A DNA stretch of 64,000 bases, from the NCBI RefSeq assembly GCF_009856415.1, contig NZ_WMEZ01000005.1, positions 1-64,000 on the forward strand. Direction: 5' to 3'. This stretch comes from Halobacillus litoralis (GTDB lineage Bacteria; Bacillota; Bacilli; Bacillales; Halobacillaceae). Position 1 is the first letter of the stretch. Every line of letters starts with the position of its first letter. Positions 47,943-54,789 of this stretch are shown piece by piece. The notes under the pieces were generated by a model, which did no database searches, was not told where the DNA came from, and worked only from the letters and a program-made list of their open reading frames with translations. The position numbers were made by a program, and so were the translations under genes.

Positions 47943-47983
47943 GCCACACCAGGTCATCCAGATATTGGATGACCTGGTGTGGC
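47943..47983. repeat. Palindrome sharing the GGTCATCCA core
   Basis: CCACACCAGGTCATCCA pairs with TGGATGACCTGGTGTGG over GATAT. The core CCAGGTCATCCAGAT is shared with 44801-44842, but the outer bases differ. There is no T run, so it is not an obvious terminator. Confidence 0.8.
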
Positions 47984-48034
47984 TATTTATGGGAGTGGAA
48001 CGCTTGTGTATAAAGGGGAATAGGGGAGTGCAGA

Positions 48035-48583
48035 ATGGAGATAATCAATTTCTTGGAGTGGTGGGAAATGTATTTATTATTAGTCATCGTGGTGTGGATT
48101 CTTTTTGCTTATCGTTTCGTTGATTGGAAGCAGGTAGAGAAGCAATACCCGACGATCCTGTTTTTTATTACTGTGAACATGACCTATAATTTCCTCTATT
48201 ATAATCACACGCTGTGGGCATTCCGTGGGGTGACACTGGAGTGGCTGAACCATTCCATCATTAATATGGCGTTCACTTTTTTCATCTGTCCTGTCGGCTT
48301 AATCATTTACTTGCAGCGTTTTCCCAAAATGAAGAAAAACCAGTTCATCTATATCACAGTCTGGGTTGCATTTTACACGATCTTGGAGTGGCTGTTTTCT
48401 ATGAAAGGGATGTTCGTCTATGATCATGGATGGAACAACTGGCTCAACATTCCGTTGAATGCGGTCTTATTCATCGTGCTTTATATTCATTACCGAAACC
48501 CTGTCCGGGCTCTCATCATATCCCTGCCGATTGTTGTCCTTTTCTACGTATTCTTTCCGTTTCCCTTGGACAGTTTAAAATAG
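48035..48583 (+). CDS. CBO0543-like membrane protein
   Basis: A 182-residue protein with five or six hydrophobic helices. The order is WWEMYLLLVIVVWILFAYRF, then DWKQVEKQYPTILFFITVNMTYNFLYYNHTLWAF (seen as DWKQVEKQYPTILFF and YNFLYYNHTLWAF), typical of the CBO0543 family of spore-formers. Family function is unknown. GGGGAG lies 5-6 bases before the ATG. A tiny membrane protein gene follows after 20 bases in the same direction. Confidence 0.75.
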   Translation: MEIINFLEWWEMYLLLVIVVWILFAYRFVDWKQVEKQYPTILFFITVNMTYNFLYYNHTLWAFRGVTLEWLNHSIINMAFTFFICPVGLIIYLQRFPKMKKNQFIYITVWVAFYTILEWLFSMKGMFVYDHGWNNWLNIPLNAVLFIVLYIHYRNPVRALIISLPIVVLFYVFFPFPLDSLK

Positions 48584-48604
48584 AAAGGATGTCATGAACC
48601 AGTG

Positions 48605-48709
48605 ATGATACGCGATGTGCTGTCTGCCCCTATGTTTTTAATCCTGCTTTTTACTACTTATATAGCTATGTGGACCTATATCGGTAAGAAAAAAATCAAC
48701 AAAAAATGA
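48605..48709 (+). CDS. Small single-span membrane protein
   Basis: A 34-residue frame with one clear hydrophobic helix (APMFLILLFTTYIAMWTYI) and a basic tail GKKKINKK, the typical build of small membrane peptides of Bacillaceae. A GTG directly precedes the ATG; the nearest ribosome-like site (AAAGGA) is about 14 bases upstream, so the start is uncertain. The stop codon is inside the terminator stem. It may be coupled to the CBO0543-like gene just upstream. Confidence 0.4.
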   Translation: MIRDVLSAPMFLILLFTTYIAMWTYIGKKKINKK

Positions 48710-48746
48710 CCTGCTCCTTAGGATAAAGAGGCAGGTCATTCTTTTA
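48705..48746. terminator. Bidirectional terminator
   Basis: ATGACCTGC pairs with GCAGGTCAT over 16 bases, flanked by A and T tracts. Serves the upstream plus-strand genes and the convergent gene at 48744. Confidence 0.75.
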
Positions 48747-49244
48747 TTTGATTTGCGTCCGTTTTGATGTTGGATGATTGTCGTCGAATTTTTTGAACGA
48801 AGTTTCTGGTTTAAGCGCAATCGTTTCTTCTCCCGCTTGTTTTCCCAGAGACTTATACTTGAGCTGGAACTCATCTTGTACTTCAGGCGTTTCTTCCACG
48901 GAAGGTGACTGTCTCATGCCGGCGATCCACGTGTCGAAGTCATACATACCACGGTCGATAATCAAGCCCAAATCTTCAAGTGACTGTGTCAATTCGTTCA
49001 AGCAATCCAAACCGTTCCTTAAAATAATGCCTTTTTCTTTGGCTTTATCAACGGAATGCTCGAGACGATAGCTCTCCCCTTGATATGTAAACTCCACAAA
49101 ACAACTGTTACGGTCCCAATTAAAATTGAAATTCTCAACCTTCAGGCGTTTGACCACTTTGATCAATCTTTTTTCACAAATGCTTTGCTCTTTATGTGGC
49201 ATCCATCGGAATAGAACATTCTTGAATAAACGATTCTTGAACAT
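48744..49244 (-). CDS. Hypothetical protein, 166 aa
   Basis: A soluble protein with a basic N-terminus (MFKNRLFKNVLFRWMPHKEQ) and a strand-rich middle (VENFNFNWDRNSCFVEFTYQGESYRLEHS) described by its aromatic/charged alternation, followed by helices (KAKEKGIILRNGLDCLNELTQSLEDLG). No family recognised. The C-terminal 40 residues are polar and probably disordered. ATG 49244 has AAGGAAGGTG 8-9 bases upstream; GTG 49253 overlaps that site. No membrane segment or signal peptide. Confidence 0.6.
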   Translation of the reverse strand: MFKNRLFKNVLFRWMPHKEQSICEKRLIKVVKRLKVENFNFNWDRNSCFVEFTYQGESYRLEHSVDKAKEKGIILRNGLDCLNELTQSLEDLGLIIDRGMYDFDTWIAGMRQSPSVEETPEVQDEFQLKYKSLGKQAGEETIALKPETSFKKFDDNHPTSKRTQIK

Positions 49245-49360
49245 GCCATTCACCTTCCTTTTTTATTAAGCCTAATCATGTAGTGACTGTATAACTATTT
49301 CTACAAGATCGATGCGATGACCTTCCATTTTCAAGGATAAATTGTAGAATAAAGGAATTT

Positions 49361-49786
49361 TCATCTCAATCCTTGCAGAAGACTCTCGTCCTTCTCACGA
49401 ACGAGGTCGTATGTTTCGAGTAAATGGTCGGGGACGAATGCACGTCCATAGTTCCACGCATTGGTTTCAATGACGGACTTCAGCTCTTCGATCTCCTCAT
49501 CTTCTCCGTACATAAGTGTACGCAAATCGTGTTTATGTTTTTTGAATGTCAGGTAGTAGCCTATTTCGTGGTAGAGAATGATTTTAACAATATTTTCTTC
49601 AGGTTCATTTACTTTTATTTTACTCATATATCCATTGATTTGTAGATAGTTAAAATTCACTGTATTTGTGGATACATTATAACTCATAGGTGCTGGAAGT
49701 TTATTATTGATTTCATAATTGATGTCCAGTTGATGTTCAAGCAGTGTATCCTTAATAATTTCTTCAACCTGCCGTATGTAAAGCAT
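49361..49786 (-). CDS. ImmA/IrrE-like protein with degenerate HExxH
   Basis: A 141-residue protein laid out like the ImmA/IrrE zinc-metallopeptidase domain: strands (PAPMSYNVSTNTVNFNYLQI), a helix with YHEIGYYL where HExxH is expected, and a later Glu-containing helix ETNAWNYGRAFVPDHLL. The second His of the motif is Tyr, so zinc binding and catalysis are doubtful; it may be a pseudo-protease. The likely ribosome site AAAGGAAAGG lies about 13 bases before the ATG, rather far. Single gene, upstream of and divergent from the CotY/CotZ-like gene. Confidence 0.6.
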   Translation of the reverse strand: MLYIRQVEEIIKDTLLEHQLDINYEINNKLPAPMSYNVSTNTVNFNYLQINGYMSKIKVNEPEENIVKIILYHEIGYYLTFKKHKHDLRTLMYGEDEEIEELKSVIETNAWNYGRAFVPDHLLETYDLVREKDESLLQGLR

Positions 49787-49827
49787 GAAAAATCACTGAC
49801 CTTTCCTTTCTATTATTCTCAGTATAA

Positions 49828-50013
49828 GTGAAGGGAAGAGGTGAACCAAGGTACGATACGATCATAATTAAAAAGTCCTATCCTGGGACATTTGTAGGAG
49901 TTCGAGGGCCAGAGGCGATCTCTCTGTTTCTTAGGGGGAAGAAAATTCCCTTGCGATGGGCGCACACATCAAACGAAAATCGTCTCCTCACGTATAATAC
50001 GATAACTGAATGA
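49828..50013 (+). CDS. Doubtful 61-aa open frame
   Basis: A frame starting with GTG that contains SYPGTFVGVRGPEAISLFLRG and ends just before the CotY/CotZ-like gene. The composition looks protein-like, but there is no good ribosome site and the sigma-K-like promoter of the next gene lies inside it. Possibly the remains of a gene. Confidence 0.22.
   Translation: MKGRGEPRYDTIIIKKSYPGTFVGVRGPEAISLFLRGKKIPLRWAHTSNENRLLTYNTITE
49973..49999 (+). promoter_or_regulatory. Sigma-K-like promoter of the CotY/CotZ homologue
   Basis: AC at 49973-49974, 16 bases, CGTATAATA at 49991-49999. One mismatch to CATAnnnTA. Confidence 0.4.
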
Positions 50014-50029
50014 TTAAGGAGTGAAAAAA

Positions 50030-50587
50030 ATGAGTTATCGAGCGTATGATTATGACTATGATTACGACCATAAAGATGGATGCTGTGGAAAAAAAGATAA
50101 ACACCATAAAATGAAACATTATAAAAACTGCGTGGAAGAAGTATTGGAAGCCATCCTTTTTGCGCAGAAGAAAGCGAAGAAGGATGATTGTCACACGTCT
50201 TGCCAGCAGTCGATCAATGATCTGATCGGAGAAAAACGTGTAAAGAAAAACACGATTCCTTTTCTTTTGTATTGCGGATGTGAACCTTTTAAAGGCACAG
50301 GAGTAGCCACATATTCCTGTCACTCTAAGAAAGAGAAAATCAAGTGTATCCATACTCACATTTTTAAAATAAAAGAATTAAACAAAGATTGTGCCGTTCT
50401 CGAACTTCTGGACTTTAAATCAGACCTGAAAGATAAACACCCGAAACAATGCCACAGCAAGCACGGATCCGCCTGTCACCAACTGGATCATAAGGATTTG
50501 GATGATCTTGTAGGTACTGGCATTTGCATCACTGTGGATTTATCATGTTTTTGTGCGATTACCTGTCTGCCAGCCGTTCATTTGTAA
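50030..50587 (+). CDS. cotZ: CotY/CotZ/ExsY-type spore coat protein
   Basis: A 185-residue cysteine-rich spore outer coat/crust or exosporium protein. The C-terminal block ICITVDLSCFCAITCLPAVHL matches the CotY/CotZ/ExsY signature (C-I-x-V-D-L-x-C-F-C-A-I-x-C-L). Other matches are TIPFLLYCGCEPFKGTGVA and CHTSCQQSINDL. The N-terminus carries YDYDYDYDHKDGCCGKKDKHHK, an aspartate/histidine/lysine repeat not seen in the standard proteins. Cysteines crosslink these proteins into 2D arrays. ATG 50030 has AAGGAG about 10 bases upstream. It lies near the SPOCS cluster 3 kb further on. Confidence 0.9.
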   Translation: MSYRAYDYDYDYDHKDGCCGKKDKHHKMKHYKNCVEEVLEAILFAQKKAKKDDCHTSCQQSINDLIGEKRVKKNTIPFLLYCGCEPFKGTGVATYSCHSKKEKIKCIHTHIFKIKELNKDCAVLELLDFKSDLKDKHPKQCHSKHGSACHQLDHKDLDDLVGTGICITVDLSCFCAITCLPAVHL

Positions 50588-50654
50588 AAAATCGCTGAAT
50601 CTGACATGGCGAAACACCGATTGACCTTTCCTATGCGTATAAACCGGTAAAAGA

Positions 50655-50688
50655 AAAGAAGGTAGACTAAAGGAGCCTACCTTCTGTA
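50655..50688. terminator. Bidirectional terminator
   Basis: AGAAGGTAG pairs with CTACCTTCT over 11 bases. It separates the CotY/CotZ-like gene and the convergent ParM-like operon. Confidence 0.75.
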
Positions 50689-50697
50689 CATACGTGT

Positions 50698-51066
50698 TTA
50701 CCCACCGAAAGCTTCTAACAGATCCTCGATTTCCTGAATGTTCATCTCCTGTGAAACAAGTGGTTTCTTGAAGGAGGATGGGGCCCTTTCCTTCTGATAT
50801 GAACCTGCCGCAAGCAACCTCTTTATTTCCAGTAATTCAGACAACACCCCATTTGTACCCTCTTGCTGAGAAGTAGCAGCCTTATGAAAGTAGTGGTTCA
50901 AGGCAGAGAAGATCAAATGATTCAGGGTGTTATTCTCTGAGTGATAGGCAATTTCCTCTCTCATTTCAGGGGAGACCTTGTGATGGTCTCCTGTTTTTAT
51001 ATCAATGAAGGAATCAGGGATCGTAAGCACGGTTTGTTTAAAATAATCGTGATATACGTTTGACAT
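50698..51066 (-). CDS. Small partner of the ParM-like protein (ParR/AlfB-like adaptor?)
   Basis: A 122-residue protein directly after the actin-like gene (11-base gap), the position of the DNA-binding adaptor in ParMRC-type loci. N-terminal residues 1-60 show a possible ribbon-helix-helix-like pattern (LTIPDSFIDIKTGDHHKVSPEMREEIAYHSENNTLNHLIFSALNHYF, key PEMREEIA). The C-terminus is a conserved-looking amphipathic tail MNIQEIEDLLEAFGG that could touch the filament. No family recognised with certainty; the function is inferred from position and size. AGGGTGAAGG precedes the ATG. Confidence 0.5.
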   Translation of the reverse strand: MSNVYHDYFKQTVLTIPDSFIDIKTGDHHKVSPEMREEIAYHSENNTLNHLIFSALNHYFHKAATSQQEGTNGVLSELLEIKRLLAAGSYQKERAPSSFKKPLVSQEMNIQEIEDLLEAFGG

Positions 51067-51077
51067 TCCTTCACCCT

Positions 51078-52268
51078 CTAACTTTTAGTATAGGCGTAAT
51101 CGTCCGCGTATTCTTTGTTTTTGCTTATCCACTGCATCTTAGCAAGAATCATCAATCCCTGCACATTCAATTGCGACATGTTTTCAGGGAAAAGTAATTC
51201 AATCGGACGTCCGCGTTCATTCCATTTCACGGCTGCTTCTTTGATTTGTTTTTCAGCGATTTCAGCGGCTCCGCCGACCGCGATGTATCGGGAGGCTCCC
51301 TTGATCTCATTGGAACGGCTTCTCACTCTGTCAAAATGTTCGAGATACTTGATTGCCATCAAACGCAGCTGTGGAGTGATGTATTTACTAATATCTTTTC
51401 TTACTCCTGCGAATGGCTCCACGTACCATTCGGATTGACCGGCCACGAGTTTTTCTTCAAGCTCCGAACGTGAATTAAAGCTGTACATTTCATTTTTACT
51501 TACTTTTTGTATGATATGGTCGAGGTATTGATTGATGCCGAACGGCTCGCCTTCGACAGATGCGACCGGTTTATTCTTCTTGATCCCTACAAAGTCAACC
51601 GAATCTCCGCCTAGATCACCAATGAGAATACCTTTCGAAGAATCCTTAACGAGTGAATCGTCTGAGATCATGAGCGTATCCTGATCTCTCGTCAAAGCTA
51701 AGTAGGCAAGGGCTCCTTCCGCTCCTACGATGACATCCTCAATTTGTATTTTGACTGCCACTTCCTTCGGTTCTCTTATCCCAGGCACTTTATGAAAAAT
51801 GACCGTATGATTTCCAATCAAGCGCTGTTTAAAGATATCCTTCTTTTCTTTGTATTGGGTCGTTGGTAACGATACGGCCAGCTGGTCGATCGTGAACTGG
51901 AAATCCTCTTCAGCAGGATTGGTCAATAAGGCATGATACGCAGCGGTAGCAAAAAGCAGAATGTAGGTGCGCTCTTCGTCAACTTTTTGATTATTGAATG
52001 ATGTTAAGCTGACGTTTTTCTGCTGCATCGCTGACTTACCGATATAAAAAATCTCACGTCGATCCTGGATCGAAGGGCTTTTGATTTCAACAATCAAATT
52101 TTCTTCAAGCTCCACATCTTCCTCATCGTACGGTTTTTCGTAAAATTCTTCATCAAACAAGGCGATCGCGTTTGGCATCTGATAATCAAATGTTTCTCCT
52201 TGATCGGATACCAAAGCTTTGTACCAGCTATTTCCGACATCTACGGCAAGAAAATTATTTCTGTTCAT
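51078..52268 (-). CDS. ParM/StbA-family actin-like ATPase
   Basis: A 396-residue actin-fold filament protein. The phosphate-1 motif is FLAVDVGNSWYKAL (Asp10), phosphate-2 is ILIGDLGGDSVDF (214-226), and the adenosine motif is RYIAVGGAAEIA (327-338). It resembles the ParM/AlfA/StbA group that forms two-stranded filaments to move plasmids, not MreB. Downstream sits a small adaptor-like gene; no tandem centromere-like repeats are obvious upstream (52269-52360). On a chromosome it may segregate an integrated element or serve a different cytomotive role. GAGGAGG lies 5-7 bases before the ATG. Confidence 0.85.
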   Translation of the reverse strand: MNRNNFLAVDVGNSWYKALVSDQGETFDYQMPNAIALFDEEFYEKPYDEEDVELEENLIVEIKSPSIQDRREIFYIGKSAMQQKNVSLTSFNNQKVDEERTYILLFATAAYHALLTNPAEEDFQFTIDQLAVSLPTTQYKEKKDIFKQRLIGNHTVIFHKVPGIREPKEVAVKIQIEDVIVGAEGALAYLALTRDQDTLMISDDSLVKDSSKGILIGDLGGDSVDFVGIKKNKPVASVEGEPFGINQYLDHIIQKVSKNEMYSFNSRSELEEKLVAGQSEWYVEPFAGVRKDISKYITPQLRLMAIKYLEHFDRVRSRSNEIKGASRYIAVGGAAEIAEKQIKEAAVKWNERGRPIELLFPENMSQLNVQGLMILAKMQWISKNKEYADDYAYTKS

Positions 52269-52363
52269 TTTCTACCTCCTCATTCTACAACCTATGTAGA
52301 AGAGGCCGTCCCTGTGCGAATACCCATTTCCCTTATTAAAGTATATGGCAGGGTTGTGTAAGA

Positions 52364-52876
52364 CTCCGTTTCGAGACTTTTGTTGAGTGGGTGGGGCTGC
52401 GGGGAGTGACTCGCTTTCCGCGGGAGCGCGGTGAGCCTCCTCGGACTCCGCGTCCTGTGGGGTCTCACCAAGCACTCTCTTCCCGCAGGAGTCTCCCCAT
52501 TCCCCTCCGCCCCTAGGCTATATCAGTTTCTCGAAACCACTTCTCGGCAACTCCGCTAGGATGCTTAATCGAAGTGAATCATATAAAGTCCTCTTCAGTG
52601 GTGATTCTCAGCGAGAAAGGCCTGACAGAGCACTTTATGTATGTTTTTGGGTCGGGGTGAACACGTTCCCCACCTTGGTAAAGGGGTTCGTCTCTCTACA
52701 TCGAATGGGGTGGTTAGGAAGCTGCGAGACTCCCGTGGGAATGGATTGGCTGGCGAGACCCCACAGACCGAAGCTCGAGGAGGCTTGCCGTCATCCCCAC
52801 AGGAAAGCGAGTAGCTTCCTAGCCACCCCTGACGCCCAACACGGCAACGAACCCCGAAAACATCTCTGAAACTGAG
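52364..52876. repeat. Composite inverted-repeat element, copy 2
   Basis: A 513-bp element of the same build as 27591-28035: end CTCCGTTTCGAG (52364-52375), a full module A of about 175 bp to 52538, a unique spacer, then module B (about 52676-52862) and the end CTGAAACTGAG. Module B is over 90 percent identical by eye to copy 1, but on the opposite strand. Internal TTCTCGAAACC at 52528-52538 closes module A. No gene inside. Confidence 0.8.
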
Positions 52877-53000
52877 TCTTCAAGAATAGGGAGCTTTTGT
52901 TTAATTGATAGAAAAGGAAAAGTTTCTATTAAAAATGGAGGACTTGGTCAAATTCCACGTTTATACTCCTTCATCTGACCATGCTTAATAGAGTAGATTG

Positions 53001-53009
53001 CATAGAATA
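53001..53009 (+). promoter_or_regulatory. Sporulation-type -10 element before the first SPOCS gene
   Basis: CATAGAATA fits the CATAnnnTA -10 of sigma-E/sigma-K promoters. No AC at the expected 16-17 base distance is visible. Confidence 0.35.
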
Positions 53010-53040
53010 CAGTGAGGTTAATATAAAGGAGGAAAAAGTG

Positions 53041-53802
53041 ATGAAAAAAGATAATTGTCACGATAATTGTGTAAACCTTAATGCGTCAGCCTCAGTTGAC
53101 AATTGCACAAACGGAGGTCCTGTGGATACTCCAGTAAACCCTGCAGATGAACTTACTATCAAAGTTCCTGTGGAATTGGGCGCGTATGATGTTACAACTC
53201 ACCTTGTAGCAAATATCAAGTTCCCGCACCCTGTACTAGAAATCAAGGACATTAAGAAAAGAGTGGTAATCACTCAGTGTCGTTTGATGACCCGTACTTC
53301 AACAGGAACCGACGACTTATTCACAGATGGAGAATTCCCATTGTTCATCAAAGGATATGTCCGCAAAAACATTCAATATGCGAGCCCGGTTTATGGTGCT
53401 TCCGGAGAATGTATCTCATCTGATATGAAGTCATTGACAACTAAGGTCCACTTCGACTGCATGACGACAGTAGATCTTGAAGGTTTGGTCCAGCTCCCTG
53501 TAGCGAACACAAGAAGAGAATTCGACTTCTTCCGTGCTCAAGACCTCGGTGAAGGATTCCCTGAAAAAGATCAACTTCTATCTAGCGATCTTTCTCAGTA
53601 TCACCAGGAGAGCACACAAGCGTACAACGAGCTCCCATACTGTGAGCTTATCGCAAGTGACATCATCGAGTGGGATGAAGCAACAGACCGTCAATCATAC
53701 AGTCCGGTTGACGAAGGCTACTTCCACCACATCGTTGAAAAAATGATGGTCAGATTCCGCGTCAAAGTTTTGCAAAAACAACAAGTCGAATTGAATGGCT
53801 AA
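53041..53802 (+). CDS. SPOCS-domain (CsxC-like) spore surface protein 1
   Basis: A 253-residue protein with a cysteine/asparagine-rich N-terminus (KKDNCHDNCVNLNAS) and then the SPOCS/DUF3794-like domain: ELTIKVPVELGAYDVT, VLEIKDIKKRVVITQCRLM, LFIKGYVRKNIQYASP, CELIASDIIEWDEA and MVRFRVKVLQKQQVEL. This is the CsxC family type found in the exosporium of clostridial and Bacillaceae spores. The ATG has AAAGGAGG 10 bases upstream. The terminator is 53814-53849. A paralogue lies about 190 bases away; parts of the DNA are nearly identical (Ser-Gln-Tyr-His-Gln-Glu-Ser region). Confidence 0.8.
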   Translation: MKKDNCHDNCVNLNASASVDNCTNGGPVDTPVNPADELTIKVPVELGAYDVTTHLVANIKFPHPVLEIKDIKKRVVITQCRLMTRTSTGTDDLFTDGEFPLFIKGYVRKNIQYASPVYGASGECISSDMKSLTTKVHFDCMTTVDLEGLVQLPVANTRREFDFFRAQDLGEGFPEKDQLLSSDLSQYHQESTQAYNELPYCELIASDIIEWDEATDRQSYSPVDEGYFHHIVEKMMVRFRVKVLQKQQVELNG

Positions 53803-53813
53803 TCGATAAGACA

Positions 53814-53849
53814 AAAACACGGTTCCTTATAGAAGGGATCGTGTTTTTT
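53814..53849 (+). terminator. Terminator between SPOCS genes 1 and 2
   Basis: AAACACGGTTCC pairs with GGGATCGTGTTT (one wobble) over 8 bases, followed by TTTATTTTA. Confidence 0.8.
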
Positions 53850-53932
53850 ATTTTATTCCATAGGCGTCTGATGGTTCATCTTTCATGAGCGTGTTGGCTT
53901 GAACGTATCTCAAAATCGAGATAAGAGCCCAG

Positions 53933-53959
53933 ACATTGTCAGTTCTTCTACATACCATG
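53933..53959 (+). promoter_or_regulatory. Sigma-K-like promoter of SPOCS gene 2
   Basis: AC at 53933-53934, 16 bases, CATACCATG at 53951-53959. A close match to the sigma-K pattern AC-N16/17-CATAnnnTR. Confidence 0.5.
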
Positions 53960-53988
53960 GGGATATCTTTCGTTTAGGAGGCCATCGA

Positions 53989-54723
53989 ATGTCTGATAAA
54001 CATAACGATTCCTATGAGTGTGAAAAAGGGTATTGCAAGCCGTGTAAGCCTCATGTAAGTATTGGCAAGATCGTCACAAAGGTGCCAGTCGTTCTCGCCG
54101 AACTCAATGTCCAGCTGAACATAAATGAAACCATCACTTTCCCAGAGCCTGTTCTTGAAATTAAAGATATTAAGAAAAGAGTCGCGTTAACTCAATGTCG
54201 ATTGCTTCTCCCTACAAAAAAATTGTTCCTTAAAGGATTCGTCCGTAAAAATATCCAATATGCAAGCCCATCGAACGAAATCGAAATGAGCACAGATACG
54301 ACGGTCGCTTCAGATCTCCATTCGTTCACGGTGGATATTCCATTCGATACGATCATTGAAATCAAAGATTTCTTATCCATGCCAGTCATGCCGAAAAATA
54401 ATAAGCGGGAAGAATTTGATTTTGCCGTATCTCAATCCTTACCTTCCGGATTCCCTGAAAAGGATGAATTGTTGAGCAGTGATCTTTCTCAATATCACCA
54501 GGAGAGCAGCCAATATTACAACGAGCTTCCTTATTGTGAATTGCTTGCTAGTAAAATCATTGAATGGGATGAAGCGATCGATCGCCAACCACTTCCAGGA
54601 TCTTCACCATTCAATGAAGGCTACTTCACGCAGGTCGAAGAAAAAATGGTGCTCGACATTTGCCTTAAAGTTCTCCAGGATCAACAAATCCGCGTAGCTT
54701 CAGCTTCCAATGATGATTGCTGA
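53989..54723 (+). CDS. SPOCS-domain (CsxC-like) spore surface protein 2
   Basis: A 244-residue paralogue of protein 1 with an N-terminal CEKGYCKPCKPH cysteine cluster. Blocks are KVPVVLAELNVQLNI, VLEIKDIKKRVALTQCRLL, LFLKGFVRKNIQYASP, GFPEKDELLSSDLSQYHQES and CELLASKIIEWDEA, then KMVLDICLKVLQ. AGGAGG lies 7 bases before the ATG at 53989; an in-frame upstream start at 53899 crosses the promoter and is unlikely. The gene continues towards the acidic protein gene 66 bases on with no terminator, so the two may be cotranscribed. Confidence 0.8.
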   Translation: MSDKHNDSYECEKGYCKPCKPHVSIGKIVTKVPVVLAELNVQLNINETITFPEPVLEIKDIKKRVALTQCRLLLPTKKLFLKGFVRKNIQYASPSNEIEMSTDTTVASDLHSFTVDIPFDTIIEIKDFLSMPVMPKNNKREEFDFAVSQSLPSGFPEKDELLSSDLSQYHQESSQYYNELPYCELLASKIIEWDEAIDRQPLPGSSPFNEGYFTQVEEKMVLDICLKVLQDQQIRVASASNDDC

Positions 54724-54758
54724 GTGACAAGTATAGGACAGAAAGGAGGGGAGAAAGG

Positions 54759-54788
54759 ATGCTGAAGGGCAAGCACCTTTCTGAGTAA
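54759..54788 (+). CDS. Possible leader peptide before the acidic protein
   Basis: AAAGGAGGGGAG precedes ATG and nine codons, MLKGKHLSE, then TAA. The ATG of the 465-residue gene begins one base after this stop and has no ribosome site of its own. Ribosomes could finish the peptide and restart on the large frame (coupled translation). Confidence 0.4.
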   Translation: MLKGKHLSE

Positions 54789-54789
54789 T

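Noticed and set aside
52269-52363. Candidate centromere upstream of the ParM-like gene
   Set aside because: Only one short inverted repeat (CTAC...GTAG) is visible; no tandem iterons as in parC.
52561-52869. 102-codon frame near 52.6 kb
   Set aside because: It lies inside the second composite repeat and has no ribosome site.
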